Source: Synechococcus sp. BIOS-U3-1 (lineage in GTDB: Bacteria; Cyanobacteriota; Cyanobacteriia; PCC-6307; Cyanobiaceae). From it: a stretch of DNA of 64,000 nucleotides. This document shows, one piece after another, positions 1 to 9,381 of this stretch. The stretch lies in NCBI RefSeq assembly GCF_014279975.1, contig NZ_CP047936.1, forward strand, positions 1,302,001 to 1,366,000, read 5' to 3'. Position 1 is the first letter of the stretch; every line of letters begins with the position of its first letter. A program made the translations under genes and the position numbers. Under the pieces are notes generated by a model, which saw only the letters and a program-made list of their open reading frames with translations, ran no database searches and was not told the origin of the DNA.

Positions 1-1814
1 GCCGACACGATCTGAGTCCACGCATCCGTTTGATGGTGCGTCAGATCGCTGAGATCGAGTTCATCGTGACCGATAGCGAGGCAGAGGCACTCGCGTTGGA
101 ATCCAATCTGATCAAGAACCAGCAGCCGCACTTCAATGTGCTGCTCAAGGATGACAAGAAATATCCCTATCTCTGCATTACTTGGAGTGAGGCTTACCCG
201 AGAATTTTCATCACTCGGCGTCGACGCTTTCGCAGCCCGTTGGATCGTTTCTACGGTCCTTACGTCGATGTGGGTCTGTTGAGGAAAACGTTGTTTCTCG
301 TCAAGCGGGTGTTCCCGCTTAGGCAACGTCCTAGGCCATTGCATCAGGACCGCACCTGTCTGAACTACAACATCGGACGTTGTCCTGGTGTCTGCCAGGA
401 GCAGATCAGCTCAGAGGACTACCACCGCACGCTGCGCAAGGTGGCGATGGTGTTTCAGGGGCGAAGCGACGAGCTTCAGAAACTCCTTCACCAACAGATG
501 GATCGCTATGCCGAACGTCTGGATTTTGAAGCAGCCGCAAAAGTGCGTGATCAGCTCCAAGGTCTTGATCAGCTGACGGCAGATCAGAAAATGAGCCTGC
601 CCGATGCTTCCGTCAGCCGTGATGTGATCGCCATGGCTGCCGATGAACGGCTAGCTGCCGTCCAGTTGTTCCAAATGCGGGCTGGCAAGCTCGTCGGGCG
701 ACTCGGCTACATGGCTGATGCTTGCAATCAGGATCCCGGACAGATTCTCCAGCGTGTGATTGAAGAGCACTACAGCCAGGTGGACGCTGTTGAGATCCCT
801 CCCGAGCTGCTCGTTCAGCACCCTCTTCTCCAACAGCCCCTCCTCGAGGAGTGGCTGACGGAACAGCGCGAGCGCAGGGTTCAGATTCACTGCCCGAAGC
901 AGCGTCAGAAAGCAGATCTGATTGAACTGGTTCAGCGCAATGCCGACTATGAGCTCCAACGGGCGAAGCAAGGGCAGGAGCAGCAGGCTCTCGCGACCGA
1001 AGATCTCGCTCAGCTTTTGGAGCTGCCTTCGCCACCACGACGGATCGAGGGCTATGACATCAGTCACATTCAGGGCAGCGATGCCGTTGCATCCCAGGTG
1101 GTGTTCATTGATGGCCTGCCGGCTAAGCAGCACTATCGCAAGTACAAAATCCGCAGCAGCAGCATCAGGGCTGGGCACAGCGACGATTTCATGGCCATGG
1201 CTGAAATCATGCGGCGCCGCTTCCGCCGTTGGTCTCGCGCTAAGGCGGAAGGTGTTGATGTTGGAGCCCTGCGTCATCGGGGAGGAAGTGCCCTGCAGAC
1301 CGATGGTCTTAATGACTGGCCGGATGTGGTGATGATTGACGGAGGAAAGGGCCAGCTCTCCGCGGTGATGGAAGCTCTTAGAGAGCTTGACCTGCAACAG
1401 GATCTCAATGTCTGTTCTCTGGCCAAGCAAAGAGAAGAAATTTTTCTACCAGGTGAAAGTCAGCCGCTGGAGAGCGAACCCGATCAGCTCGGCGTGGCCC
1501 TGTTGCGTCGCCTTCGCGATGAAGCTCACCGGTTTGCAGTGAGCTTCCATCGACAGCAGAGGGGTGAGCGGATGAAACGATCACGTCTGTCTGACATTCC
1601 AGGCGTCGGTCCAAAACGCGTGAAAGATCTGCTGGGTCATTTCCATTCCATCGATGCCATTCAGCTGGCACCGGTTGAAACACTCGCTCTGGCGCCAGGT
1701 GTTGGTCTGGCACTGGCTCGAGACATCCATCGCTTCTTCCATCCTGATGAAGATGGAAATCAAGAGGGAGAGCAGGATGGGCAGATTAAAGACCCGGACT
1801 CTTCAACGCCATGA
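1..1814 (+). CDS. uvrC: UvrABC excinuclease subunit C (5' end outside window)
   Basis: UvrC makes the two incisions around DNA lesions in nucleotide excision repair. The frame is open from base 3, so the real start and most of the GIY-YIG nuclease domain lie upstream. Visible are the end of that domain, a UvrB-binding UVR motif (about 470-570), the RNase H-like endonuclease domain with the conserved YDISH segment (near 1055-1070), and a C-terminal tandem helix-hairpin-helix (about 1590-1740). The stop overlaps the ATG of the next small gene by 4 nt, which suggests co-transcription. The family assignment is secure; only the 5' truncation by the window edge limits it. Confidence 0.97.
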   Translation, partial: RHDLSPRIRLMVRQIAEIEFIVTDSEAEALALESNLIKNQQPHFNVLLKDDKKYPYLCITWSEAYPRIFITRRRRFRSPLDRFYGPYVDVGLLRKTLFLVKRVFPLRQRPRPLHQDRTCLNYNIGRCPGVCQEQISSEDYHRTLRKVAMVFQGRSDELQKLLHQQMDRYAERLDFEAAAKVRDQLQGLDQLTADQKMSLPDASVSRDVIAMAADERLAAVQLFQMRAGKLVGRLGYMADACNQDPGQILQRVIEEHYSQVDAVEIPPELLVQHPLLQQPLLEEWLTEQRERRVQIHCPKQRQKADLIELVQRNADYELQRAKQGQEQQALATEDLAQLLELPSPPRRIEGYDISHIQGSDAVASQVVFIDGLPAKQHYRKYKIRSSSIRAGHSDDFMAMAEIMRRRFRRWSRAKAEGVDVGALRHRGGSALQTDGLNDWPDVVMIDGGKGQLSAVMEALRELDLQQDLNVCSLAKQREEIFLPGESQPLESEPDQLGVALLRRLRDEAHRFAVSFHRQQRGERMKRSRLSDIPGVGPKRVKDLLGHFHSIDAIQLAPVETLALAPGVGLALARDIHRFFHPDEDGNQEGEQDGQIKDPDSSTP

Positions 1815-2110
1815 TCCGTGCTTTCACGTTGGCCGCACTGGTGATTGGTCTGGTGGTTGGTCTGATGACTCCTGCTGTGGTCAACGCCTCGCCGGGGCTC
1901 TGCACTGGTCCGGTTTGTGCAGATGACATCACACGCAGTGCCAAGAATCACTGGCAGCTCGTGCTGAAACTCAACGACCAGCTTGGCCATCGAGAAAAGG
2001 TTGTGATGAACTGCAGAGCGGGCCAGCTCAGTCCCATGTCTGGTCCGGTGGACAGGGCTTACGCCACCTCCATCGGACGACGTGCATGTCGTCTGGCCGG
2101 GGAGGAATGA
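1811..2110 (+). CDS. Small exported protein, unknown function
   Basis: A 99-residue protein with a clear N-terminal hydrophobic segment (about residues 3-25) ending in a small-residue cleavage-like site (VNAS), so it is probably exported. The mature part is short, with four cysteines and a central polar helix-like stretch. It is overlapped by 4 nt at both ends (uvrC stop upstream, photolyase ATG downstream), as expected for a translationally coupled gene. I recognise no domain. It resembles other short secreted proteins of marine cyanobacteria, but function is unknown. Confidence 0.72.
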   Translation: MIRAFTLAALVIGLVVGLMTPAVVNASPGLCTGPVCADDITRSAKNHWQLVLKLNDQLGHREKVVMNCRAGQLSPMSGPVDRAYATSIGRRACRLAGEE

Positions 2111-3600
2111 AGTTGGAGCTCACCCTCGTTTATCCGAATCAGCTGTTTGCCGATCACCCGAGCTTGAAGCCAGGCCGGCCAGTGGCCCTGATTGAGGATC
2201 CGCTCTTCTTCGGCACGGATCCGCACTGGCCGATGCAGGTGCATCGTCAGCGCTTGCTGCTGCATCGATGCTCGATGTCTGTCTATGTAGAAGGCCTTCA
2301 AGAACGGGGTTTCACAGTTCTTGAACGTCGCCACCACCAGGCAGCAGACACTCAGGGGCACCTCCAGGCTCTATTCGCCCTGGGTTACAGGCACTTCCAT
2401 CTGGCGGATCCAGTTGACGATTTGCTGAGTCAACGCCTGCATCGTTTTGCTGAGCGAAACGATTGCAAGCTCAACATCAGCGCAACTCCGATGCTGCTAA
2501 CACCGGATTCCGTGATCAACGAGCACTTCGCGACCGGACGCAAGCCTCTCATGGCCAAGTTCTATGAAATGCAACGTAAACGCCTAAACGTTCTTCTCGA
2601 AGCTGATGGGAGCCCGGTCGGAGGTCGTTGGAGTTTTGACGCCGACAACCGCAAAAAGCTGCCGAAAGGAATCGCTGTTCCTCAGGAACCAAAAGCCAGT
2701 TCCGCTGCTGTAGTGGATCGGTCGCGTCAGGAGTTGGAACAGGAGAACCTCCCTTTGATCGGTCGTTGGGATCTGTTCGCTTATCCGCTTGACCATGATT
2801 CTGCGGATGCCTGGTTGCAGGACTTTCTGAGCAATCGACTACGGGATTTTGGTGCCTATGAAGACGCCATCAGCACGCAGCATCGGGTGATGTGGCACAG
2901 CGTGCTGACCCCAATGCTCAATATCGGCCTGCTGACACCGCAGCAGATTCTCGATCGCACACTTCAAAGGGCCGCGGAGGGGGACGTGCCGCTCAATTCG
3001 CTCGAAGGTTTCATTCGCCAGATTATTGGCTGGCGAGAGTTCATGGCGGCGATGTACAAGCTCCATGGGGTGAAGATGCGTACCGGTAATTTCTGGAACT
3101 TCGAGGACAGGCCAATCCCCGAGGCCTTCTATCAGGGCACGACTGGTTTGCCCCCGATCGATGACGCTATTCACCATGCTTTGAATACCGGCTATTGCCA
3201 TCACATCGAGCGATTGATGTTGCTGGGCAATGTGATGCTGCTTTGCGGCTTTCATCCCAACCGTGTCTACAGCTGGTTCATGGAGCTGTTCGTGGACGCC
3301 TACGACTGGGTGATGGTCCCCAATGTCTACGGGATGAGTCAATTCGCTGATGGAGGACTGTTCTCGACCAAGCCCTATCTCTCCGGATCGAATTACGTTC
3401 GCAAAATGTCGGATTACCGGAGGGGTGAGTGGTGCGAGATCTGGGATGGACTTTTCTGGAGTTTCATCAAGACACACGAGAACTTCTTCCGAAGCCAGTT
3501 CCGGCTGGCGATGATGGCTCGCAACCTGGACCGTATGGATCCGGCGGTGTTGGTCGCTCATCAACGCCGGGCTGACGGATTCTTTGAGTCGATGACCTGA
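2107..3600 (+). CDS. Photolyase/cryptochrome-like protein (FeS-BCP/PhrB-related family)
   Basis: About 497 residues related to the bacterial photolyase group known as FeS-BCP or CryB/PhrB (COG3046). The N-terminal Rossmann-like antenna domain covers roughly residues 1-150 and the helical FAD-binding domain the rest, with the family-typical segment MSQFADGGLFSTKPY near the C-terminus. Members repair (6-4) photoproducts or act as blue-light receptors. The family's C-terminal cysteine cluster (CxxC, then CP before LYW) is missing here: the SDY segment runs straight into RRGEWCEIWDGLFW. The ATG at 2107 overlaps the previous stop and follows GGAGG closely; an upstream GTG at 2086 is the alternative. 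Family is fairly certain, activity is inferred. Confidence 0.85.
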   Translation: MKLELTLVYPNQLFADHPSLKPGRPVALIEDPLFFGTDPHWPMQVHRQRLLLHRCSMSVYVEGLQERGFTVLERRHHQAADTQGHLQALFALGYRHFHLADPVDDLLSQRLHRFAERNDCKLNISATPMLLTPDSVINEHFATGRKPLMAKFYEMQRKRLNVLLEADGSPVGGRWSFDADNRKKLPKGIAVPQEPKASSAAVVDRSRQELEQENLPLIGRWDLFAYPLDHDSADAWLQDFLSNRLRDFGAYEDAISTQHRVMWHSVLTPMLNIGLLTPQQILDRTLQRAAEGDVPLNSLEGFIRQIIGWREFMAAMYKLHGVKMRTGNFWNFEDRPIPEAFYQGTTGLPPIDDAIHHALNTGYCHHIERLMLLGNVMLLCGFHPNRVYSWFMELFVDAYDWVMVPNVYGMSQFADGGLFSTKPYLSGSNYVRKMSDYRRGEWCEIWDGLFWSFIKTHENFFRSQFRLAMMARNLDRMDPAVLVAHQRRADGFFESMT

Positions 3601-3635
3601 ACCCTGTTTATGGTCAATTCATACCGTTCCGTTTG

Positions 3636-4295
3636 ATGTCGCTTCCTCCTGAGGCCTATCTCTGGTTCAAAACACTGCACATCGTTGGTGTGGTGGTTTG
3701 GTTTGCTGGCTTGTTCTATCTAGTGAGGCTGTTCATCTATCACGTCGAAGCTGAAGAACTGGAACCAGAGCTGCGGGTGGCGTTCCAACAGCAGTACAGC
3801 TTGATGGAGAAACGCCTTGCCAACATCATCACGACCCCAGGGATGGTGGTTGCCGTATCGATGGCGATCTGTCTGTTGATCGCTCAGCCTGCGTGGCTTC
3901 AGCAAGGCTGGATGCACGCCAAACTCGCCTTCGTGGCTGCTCTAGTGGCCTATCACGCCTTTTGCTACAGGGTGATGGCTCAGTTGCAGGCCGGTACCTT
4001 CAGTTGGAACGGAAAACAGCTGCGGGCACTGAATGAGTTGCCGACACTGCTGTTGGTGATTGTGGTGATGCTGGTGGTGTTTAAAACCCAGTTCCCTACT
4101 AGTGCTGCCACCTGGTTCATCGTTGCTTTGGTGGTCTTCATGGCGGGCTCGATTCAGTTTTACGCTCGCTGGCGCCGTCTTCGAGCTGAGGCGGCTGCAG
4201 ACGAGGCTGCTGCCCACGAAGCTGCAGCACTTAAGGCAGCTAACAGTGTTGCTGGAAACGAAGCCGCCTCCACAGAGGCCACCCATGCCGGCTGA
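3636..4295 (+). CDS. hemJ: HemJ-type protoporphyrinogen IX oxidase
   Basis: An integral membrane protein of the HemJ (UPF0093) family, which oxidises protoporphyrinogen IX to protoporphyrin IX in haem and chlorophyll synthesis in most cyanobacteria. The first helix carries the conserved LHIVGVVVWFAGLFYLVR stretch; at least four hydrophobic segments follow. ATG 3636 is preferred to the adjacent TTG 3633. Residues from about 180 form an Ala/Glu-rich low-complexity tail not needed by the family core. The tail overlaps the next gene by 11 nt. Confidence 0.93.
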   Translation: MSLPPEAYLWFKTLHIVGVVVWFAGLFYLVRLFIYHVEAEELEPELRVAFQQQYSLMEKRLANIITTPGMVVAVSMAICLLIAQPAWLQQGWMHAKLAFVAALVAYHAFCYRVMAQLQAGTFSWNGKQLRALNELPTLLLVIVVMLVVFKTQFPTSAATWFIVALVVFMAGSIQFYARWRRLRAEAAADEAAAHEAAALKAANSVAGNEAASTEATHAG

Positions 4296-4941
4296 TCACC
4301 ATCCTTTGAGGTCTGTACTGGAGACGGTCGGTCCCGATAGCTGCCCAGGACAATTCAATTTTCATTGCCACACCCTTTGCAGTGACGGCAGTCTTGAACC
4401 TCTGGCACTGATTCAGCAGGCCTCTGCCAAAGGGCTTACCCAACTGGCTGTGACGGATCACCATTCCAGTTTGTCGTTCCAACCCATGCAGGACTGGCTC
4501 AAACAGCAGCGTGATTGCGGTCAAACGGTCCCATATCTCTGGAGCGGCATGGAAATCAGTGCAATCCTGCGCGGTTGCCTGGTTCACGTTCTTGCCCTCG
4601 GTTTCGAACCGGCTCACAGGTCACTTGCTATTTACAACCACGGTGATGCAGCTGTGGGGGAAGCACTCAGAGCCGAGAGCGTCTGTGAAGCAATTCATGA
4701 TGCTGGAGGGCTGGCGATTCTTGCCCATCCAGGTCGGTACAGAGTCGGCTTCGCTGATCTGATTGATGCCGCTGCAGAACTTGGATTTGACGGAGGTGAA
4801 GCCTGGTACGACTACGACATGCAACCCCGTTGGAGCTGGTCTCCCGTGGTCTGTGAAGCCATTGATCGCCGCTTGAAGAACCTTGGCCTTTTGCGTACGT
4901 GTGGAACAGACAGTCACGGCTTAGACCTAGAAGGTCGCTAA
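4285..4941 (+). CDS. PHP-domain metal-dependent phosphoesterase
   Basis: A 218-residue PHP-domain protein. The metal-binding motifs are visible in order: FHCHTLCSDGS near residue 30, TDHHS near residue 60, ILAHPGRY near 150 and a terminal GTDSHG. This layout resembles the YciV/TrpH group, whose members hydrolyse nucleotide phosphates such as 3',5'-bisphosphates or trim RNA. The protein stops just after the last motif, so it is short for the group. It begins inside the end of hemJ (11 nt overlap), so the two are probably co-transcribed. The substrate cannot be told from sequence. Confidence 0.87.
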   Translation: MPADHHPLRSVLETVGPDSCPGQFNFHCHTLCSDGSLEPLALIQQASAKGLTQLAVTDHHSSLSFQPMQDWLKQQRDCGQTVPYLWSGMEISAILRGCLVHVLALGFEPAHRSLAIYNHGDAAVGEALRAESVCEAIHDAGGLAILAHPGRYRVGFADLIDAAAELGFDGGEAWYDYDMQPRWSWSPVVCEAIDRRLKNLGLLRTCGTDSHGLDLEGR

Positions 4942-4968
4942 GTTCGACGCACTTCCCTGTCTGTGGGT

Positions 4969-5529
4969 ATGGGCCTCTTCGATCGTCTGCTTAATTCCAG
5001 CTCGGATCAAAACGAGCCCCAAACCGGTCCAAAGGCAGAGAAAGCCAAGCCGGAAGCCTTCTTCCTCGACAGCGACAAGTCTTCGTCGCTGGGAGATCGC
5101 AATTACATGCGCGAGGCCAAAACCATCCGACGTACCTTTCCTGGAACACTCGATAGTCCAGGTGGCAAAGAATTAGTCACTGAGGTCGATGCCCTGGATC
5201 TCAAGGTTGACAAGCGCACGGAGGGCCTCGGTGGTACTCAGGTGAAAGAGGAGGTGACTAGGGTCATCCAAGACGGCATTCCCAAGCCGGTGAAGAAGAC
5301 CTTTGCCGAAACGATGACCCAGTCAGAGCTGGATCAGAAACTCAAAGGCAACGCTTTGATCCAAGCAGGTGTCAACGCCACGGCTGCTGCCGATGCAGCT
5401 CCATTGGCCCGTAAACAAGAGCTCAAACCCAAGGAAGAACCGAAGGCGTCCACCTCAGGTTCGCAAAAGAGTAATAAGCCAGGGTCAATCGATCCGTTCC
5501 TCTCCATGGTTCGGGACCTCAATAAATAA
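4969..5529 (+). CDS. Conserved cyanobacterial protein, unknown function
   Basis: A 186-residue hydrophilic protein. The N-terminus MGLFDRLL is followed by a charged linker and a conserved-looking block (EAFFLDSDKSSSLGD, then RRTFPGT). The C-terminal third is Ala/Lys/Pro-rich and probably disordered. It has no signal peptide or membrane segment. I recall similar proteins in marine Synechococcus and Prochlorococcus without an assigned role. ATG 4969 fits better than GTG 4963. It converges on cobN with a strong hairpin at the junction. Confidence 0.75.
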   Translation: MGLFDRLLNSSSDQNEPQTGPKAEKAKPEAFFLDSDKSSSLGDRNYMREAKTIRRTFPGTLDSPGGKELVTEVDALDLKVDKRTEGLGGTQVKEEVTRVIQDGIPKPVKKTFAETMTQSELDQKLKGNALIQAGVNATAAADAAPLARKQELKPKEEPKASTSGSQKSNKPGSIDPFLSMVRDLNK

Positions 5530-5538
5530 GTCCGCCAA

Positions 5539-8500
5539 TCAGCGGTTGAAGTCATTTCCTTCAACCGCTCGCTCCGATTCGAGCAACAAGAGTCTGATTG
5601 CATCCAGGAGCGAGGCATCGGGGTTGGCCCAGAGACCCCTTGTCGCAGCCTCCAGACAACGTTCGGCCATGTCTCTCATGACCCAGGGGTTCCGTTGCAA
5701 CAGGAAGTCTTTGACATCTTCAGCCAGCAACCAGCTTTCAGCGATTTTCTCGTAACACCAATCCGGGACTGAGCCGGTGGTGGCGTCATAGGCGAACAAA
5801 TAATCAAGACTGGCACCCATCTCAAAGGCGCCCTTGTATCCGTGTTGCTTCATCCCCTCGATCCATCGGGGGTTGAGCATTCTGCTGCGGACAACCTTGT
5901 CGATCTCCCTATACAGACGATGAATCCTTAACCGCTCGCTTCGGGAGTGATCAGCAAAGAACAGTTTCGGATCTCTGCCGCTGACTCGGTTCACTGCAGC
6001 CGCTAGGCCCCCCTGGAACTGGTAGTAGTCATCAGAATCGAGTAGGTCATGTTCTCTGTTGTCCTGGTTGTGCAGAACAACCTGAACGTCCTGGAGAGCC
6101 TGTTCGAGCCCGGCTCGGTCGTTATGGGCTATCGCTTCCGCGTCATAGCGCCAGGAACTCCAGGCGAGATAAGCCTCTCCGAGCTCATCTCGCCGTTCCC
6201 ACTGACCTGAGTCCATCAGGGCCTGAAGTCCAGCTCCGTACGATCCTGGTGCGGATCCAAACAGTCGGGACTGAGGTCCCTTGCTGCGTGTCACCGCTGC
6301 AAGGGGATTGTCGCTGTCGGATTCATCAAGCCCAGCGACCATGGACAGCGCACGATCGACCCAGGCAAGCAGCTGGGGGAAGGCATCCCGGAATAAACCC
6401 GACATGCGCAGAGTGACGTCGACGCGAGGGCGATCCAGCAGGGTCAGCGGAATCAACTCGAGGTCCACCATGCGCCGCGTAGGGCCATCCCAAACGGGAC
6501 GCACGCCCAGTAAGGCCAACATCTGTGCAATGTCTTCACCTCCATTGCGCATCGTGGCTGTTCCCCAGACCGATAAGGCCAAATGCCGCAGTGGTTCTCC
6601 CTCTTCGAGTTCGTACAGATCCAGTAGCTGTTCGGCACTGCGACGTCCTAGATCCCAGGCCGCTTCCGTCGGTAGACCTCTCAGATCCACGGAATAAAAA
6701 TTGCGCCCCGTCGGCAGCACGTCATCCCGTCCACGGGTTGGTGCACCAGAGGGACCACTGGCGATGCGTCGGCCGCCAGCTGCTGCCAGGACGGCGCGAT
6801 GTTCATGACTGGCCGACTGCAGCAATCGAGGCCAGAGATCAGTCTTGATGAACTGGAGTGGACCGGGCAGGGTCTCTGAGCTCAGCAGTTGCTGAAAGCA
6901 GTTGTTCAGTGGCTTTGCAGGATCATGCGATTCCCATCCGTCGCCGTCGGTCAGCTGCAGGAGAAGCTGTTCCGCCTGATCCTCGACCCAATCCACCGCA
7001 TCGCTGAGTCGCCGGGGTTGATGGCAACCATGGCGTTCAAGGATCTGGCGATCCTGATCCGACAACAGAGCTCCGTCCTCGTCCTTCCAGGGATCGCACT
7101 CAAGGCCAATACTGCGGCTCATCCACTGGGTCAGCCCTGGCCGATCAGAGGCCGGGGAGCGGGCGATTGCCAGCAACAACTCCGCCAGCTGCATTGGTTG
7201 GGGATGCTCACCCAGACGATGCAGGCCGGTCTTGATCTGTGCTTCCTTGAGCTCACATAGGTAGGTCTCAACTTGCTCCAGCAAGTCGTTGATGTCTGCT
7301 GACGAGCTTTGTTTCGCCAGGATCGTCTCGATCATTGGCCAGTTCAGATCGATCAGCAGCTGGATCAGCTGTTGTTGGATCTGAGCGCACCGGGAGGAAC
7401 CAAGTTGACTCGCTTCGATGTATTCATCCAGAAGTGACTCCAGGGACAGCATGTTTCCATGCAGACCGGCCCGGCCGAGGGGTGGTGTGAGGTGGTCCAG
7501 GATCACCGCATGCCCGCGGCGTTTGGCCTGTGAACCCTCGCCCGGATCGTTGACGATGAATGGATAGAGGTGGGGGATGGCACCCAGTGCGAGTGCAGGA
7601 GCACAGCAGGGGCTGAGACCCACTGATTTCCCCGGCAGCCACTCAGCACTGCCGTGCTTGCCCACATGCAGCATCAGGTCACAGTGATGGACCTCACGTA
7701 GCCAGAGGTACTGAGCCAGATAGCGATGGGGAGGGGGCAGGTCCGGCGAATGCAGATCACTGAGCTGATCGGCGTCGTAGCCACGACTGGGCTGCACCAG
7801 AACAACCACCCGGCCGAATCGCACACCGTGGATCGCGAAGCCGAGCGGCTCAAGATCAACAGCATTCTCTGGTGGACCCCAGCGTTCCAAAATCGGTGAT
7901 CTAGCTACCTCAGGCAGTGATCTCCACCAGTGCTGGTAGTGAGACAGCGGCAGATAAGTCATTGGTGGCCTGGTGTGACTTTCCGGATCGTTGGTGCGAC
8001 CGTCGAGAACCTGTTGGATCAGGAGTTCTGGATCCTCCGGCAGACGCTCACCAAGATCGAACCCGTCATCGCGAAGCCAGCGGAGGATGTTGAGACAGCT
8101 GGCGGGCGTATCGAGTCCGACACCATTCGCCAGGCGGCCATTTCTGAGGGGGTAATTCGCCAAGACCAGTGCGAGTGAACGCTGTTTGGCCTCCGTAGAA
8201 CGCAATCTGACCCAGGCCTTGGCGTGCTCAGCAATCCAATTCAACCCAGCATCATCAGGTTCAAGCCGTTTTACCGCCGTGCACAAACGCTCATCCGCGC
8301 GGTCCACTTCGCGAAAGGCGCCGATGCGTGTCGTGATGCGACCATCCAGCTCGGGCAGCACAACCTGAAGGGATAGATCAATGGGATCCAATCCTTGAAA
8401 GGAGTCCTGCCAGCGGTCACGGGATCGTCCGGAGCTCAGCATCTGCAGAACAGGACGATCCAGTTCATCCCAGAGGGGTGCCCCAAGTCCTGCTTCCGAG

Positions 8501-9309
8501 AACTGAACAGATGCAAATGACGTGGAGGTGATGACCAGCTCCACGTCCTGCTGCCGGTAAAGGTCCTTCACGGCCCTCTGTACGGCCAGATCACGCAGGC
8601 TGCTCACCCAAAGTGCTTTTGGGACCAGTCCCTGGGATCGAAGGGCTTCGAGCAGAACATCACACCAATGAACATCGGCTGATTGGCGATGGGCGCGGTA
8701 CAAAAGCACGCCGATCCTCGGCCCCTCTTCCTGCCGCCAGTCGTAGGGGTCGGGATCGGGACTAGCCGTCAACGTCAGTGACGGTGGATCCGTGGCAAAA
8801 GCCTTGTCCGAAGCAGTGGAGAGAATCCATTGAAGTCCGTCGAGCCACTGTTGGAGATTGTCTGCTCCGCCTTCTCGCAGCAGCAACGCCATCGCATCAC
8901 AGAAGGGCTCAGGCTGGCTACTCAGCGAATGCAGTTCACGGTCCTGCTCTGACGTTCCGGCCAACACAAGCAGCTGCCGGCCCGGTTGATTGGCAAGCCA
9001 TGAGCAGCACTGCTCCAAGCCGTAGGACCAGTGACCACGACCACCGAGTAGTCGGATCACGATCAGCTGCGTCTCGCCCGTGCAGACGGCCAGGTAATGA
9101 TCGATCTGGGCTGGATGTGAGAGGGAATCAAGCGGCAACGCACGGATACCGTCGTGCCAAAACGATTGCTTCTGCGTGTCCAGAACTCTTGCCAAGGCGG
9201 AGATATCCGAGCTGGCGCTGGTGAGAAACAACACCGGCGCAGTGGGTTGCTCCACGTAGGAGATCGGCCCATCGGTGTCGGCCCCTGGCAGGCTGCTTAG
9301 GCGATGCAT
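5539..9309 (-). CDS. cobN: Cobaltochelatase subunit CobN
   Basis: A 1256-residue protein of the CobN/ChlH family. CobN is the large subunit of the ATP-dependent cobaltochelatase, which inserts cobalt into hydrogenobyrinic acid a,c-diamide in aerobic-type cobalamin synthesis. The diagnostic segment HVGKHGSAEWLPGK lies in the middle of the protein, and the length matches CobN. Cyanobacteria often lack dedicated CobS/CobT and may use ChlI/ChlD; neither is in this window. It is transcribed away from ilvE. The B12-dependent enzyme gene metH is just beyond ilvE, and cobU is at 36.6 kb. Confidence 0.95.
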   Translation of the reverse strand: MHRLSSLPGADTDGPISYVEQPTAPVLFLTSASSDISALARVLDTQKQSFWHDGIRALPLDSLSHPAQIDHYLAVCTGETQLIVIRLLGGRGHWSYGLEQCCSWLANQPGRQLLVLAGTSEQDRELHSLSSQPEPFCDAMALLLREGGADNLQQWLDGLQWILSTASDKAFATDPPSLTLTASPDPDPYDWRQEEGPRIGVLLYRAHRQSADVHWCDVLLEALRSQGLVPKALWVSSLRDLAVQRAVKDLYRQQDVELVITSTSFASVQFSEAGLGAPLWDELDRPVLQMLSSGRSRDRWQDSFQGLDPIDLSLQVVLPELDGRITTRIGAFREVDRADERLCTAVKRLEPDDAGLNWIAEHAKAWVRLRSTEAKQRSLALVLANYPLRNGRLANGVGLDTPASCLNILRWLRDDGFDLGERLPEDPELLIQQVLDGRTNDPESHTRPPMTYLPLSHYQHWWRSLPEVARSPILERWGPPENAVDLEPLGFAIHGVRFGRVVVLVQPSRGYDADQLSDLHSPDLPPPHRYLAQYLWLREVHHCDLMLHVGKHGSAEWLPGKSVGLSPCCAPALALGAIPHLYPFIVNDPGEGSQAKRRGHAVILDHLTPPLGRAGLHGNMLSLESLLDEYIEASQLGSSRCAQIQQQLIQLLIDLNWPMIETILAKQSSSADINDLLEQVETYLCELKEAQIKTGLHRLGEHPQPMQLAELLLAIARSPASDRPGLTQWMSRSIGLECDPWKDEDGALLSDQDRQILERHGCHQPRRLSDAVDWVEDQAEQLLLQLTDGDGWESHDPAKPLNNCFQQLLSSETLPGPLQFIKTDLWPRLLQSASHEHRAVLAAAGGRRIASGPSGAPTRGRDDVLPTGRNFYSVDLRGLPTEAAWDLGRRSAEQLLDLYELEEGEPLRHLALSVWGTATMRNGGEDIAQMLALLGVRPVWDGPTRRMVDLELIPLTLLDRPRVDVTLRMSGLFRDAFPQLLAWVDRALSMVAGLDESDSDNPLAAVTRSKGPQSRLFGSAPGSYGAGLQALMDSGQWERRDELGEAYLAWSSWRYDAEAIAHNDRAGLEQALQDVQVVLHNQDNREHDLLDSDDYYQFQGGLAAAVNRVSGRDPKLFFADHSRSERLRIHRLYREIDKVVRSRMLNPRWIEGMKQHGYKGAFEMGASLDYLFAYDATTGSVPDWCYEKIAESWLLAEDVKDFLLQRNPWVMRDMAERCLEAATRGLWANPDASLLDAIRLLLLESERAVEGNDFNR
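5541..5569. terminator. 11-bp hairpin at convergent gene ends, possible bidirectional terminator
   Basis: AGCGGTTGAAG (5541-5551) and CTTCAACCGCT (5559-5569) are perfectly complementary around a 7-nt loop. It lies at the end of cobN and 12 nt beyond the stop of the rightward gene. Neither side has a clear T tract, so a role in transcript-end formation or stability is an inference. Confidence 0.5.
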
Positions 9310-9381
9310 GTCCCCATTCTCCAGAGGACAAGACGATCGGGAACTGACAAGTGAGAAGATCTGGTCAACGGACCCTCAGCG

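Noticed and set aside
651-1430. 259-codon open frame on the minus strand
   Set aside because: It lies entirely antisense to uvrC, whose domains are clear; no recognisable motif in the antisense product.
2839-3564. 241-codon minus-strand frame
   Set aside because: Shadow of the photolyase-like gene on the opposite strand; composition follows the reversed codons.
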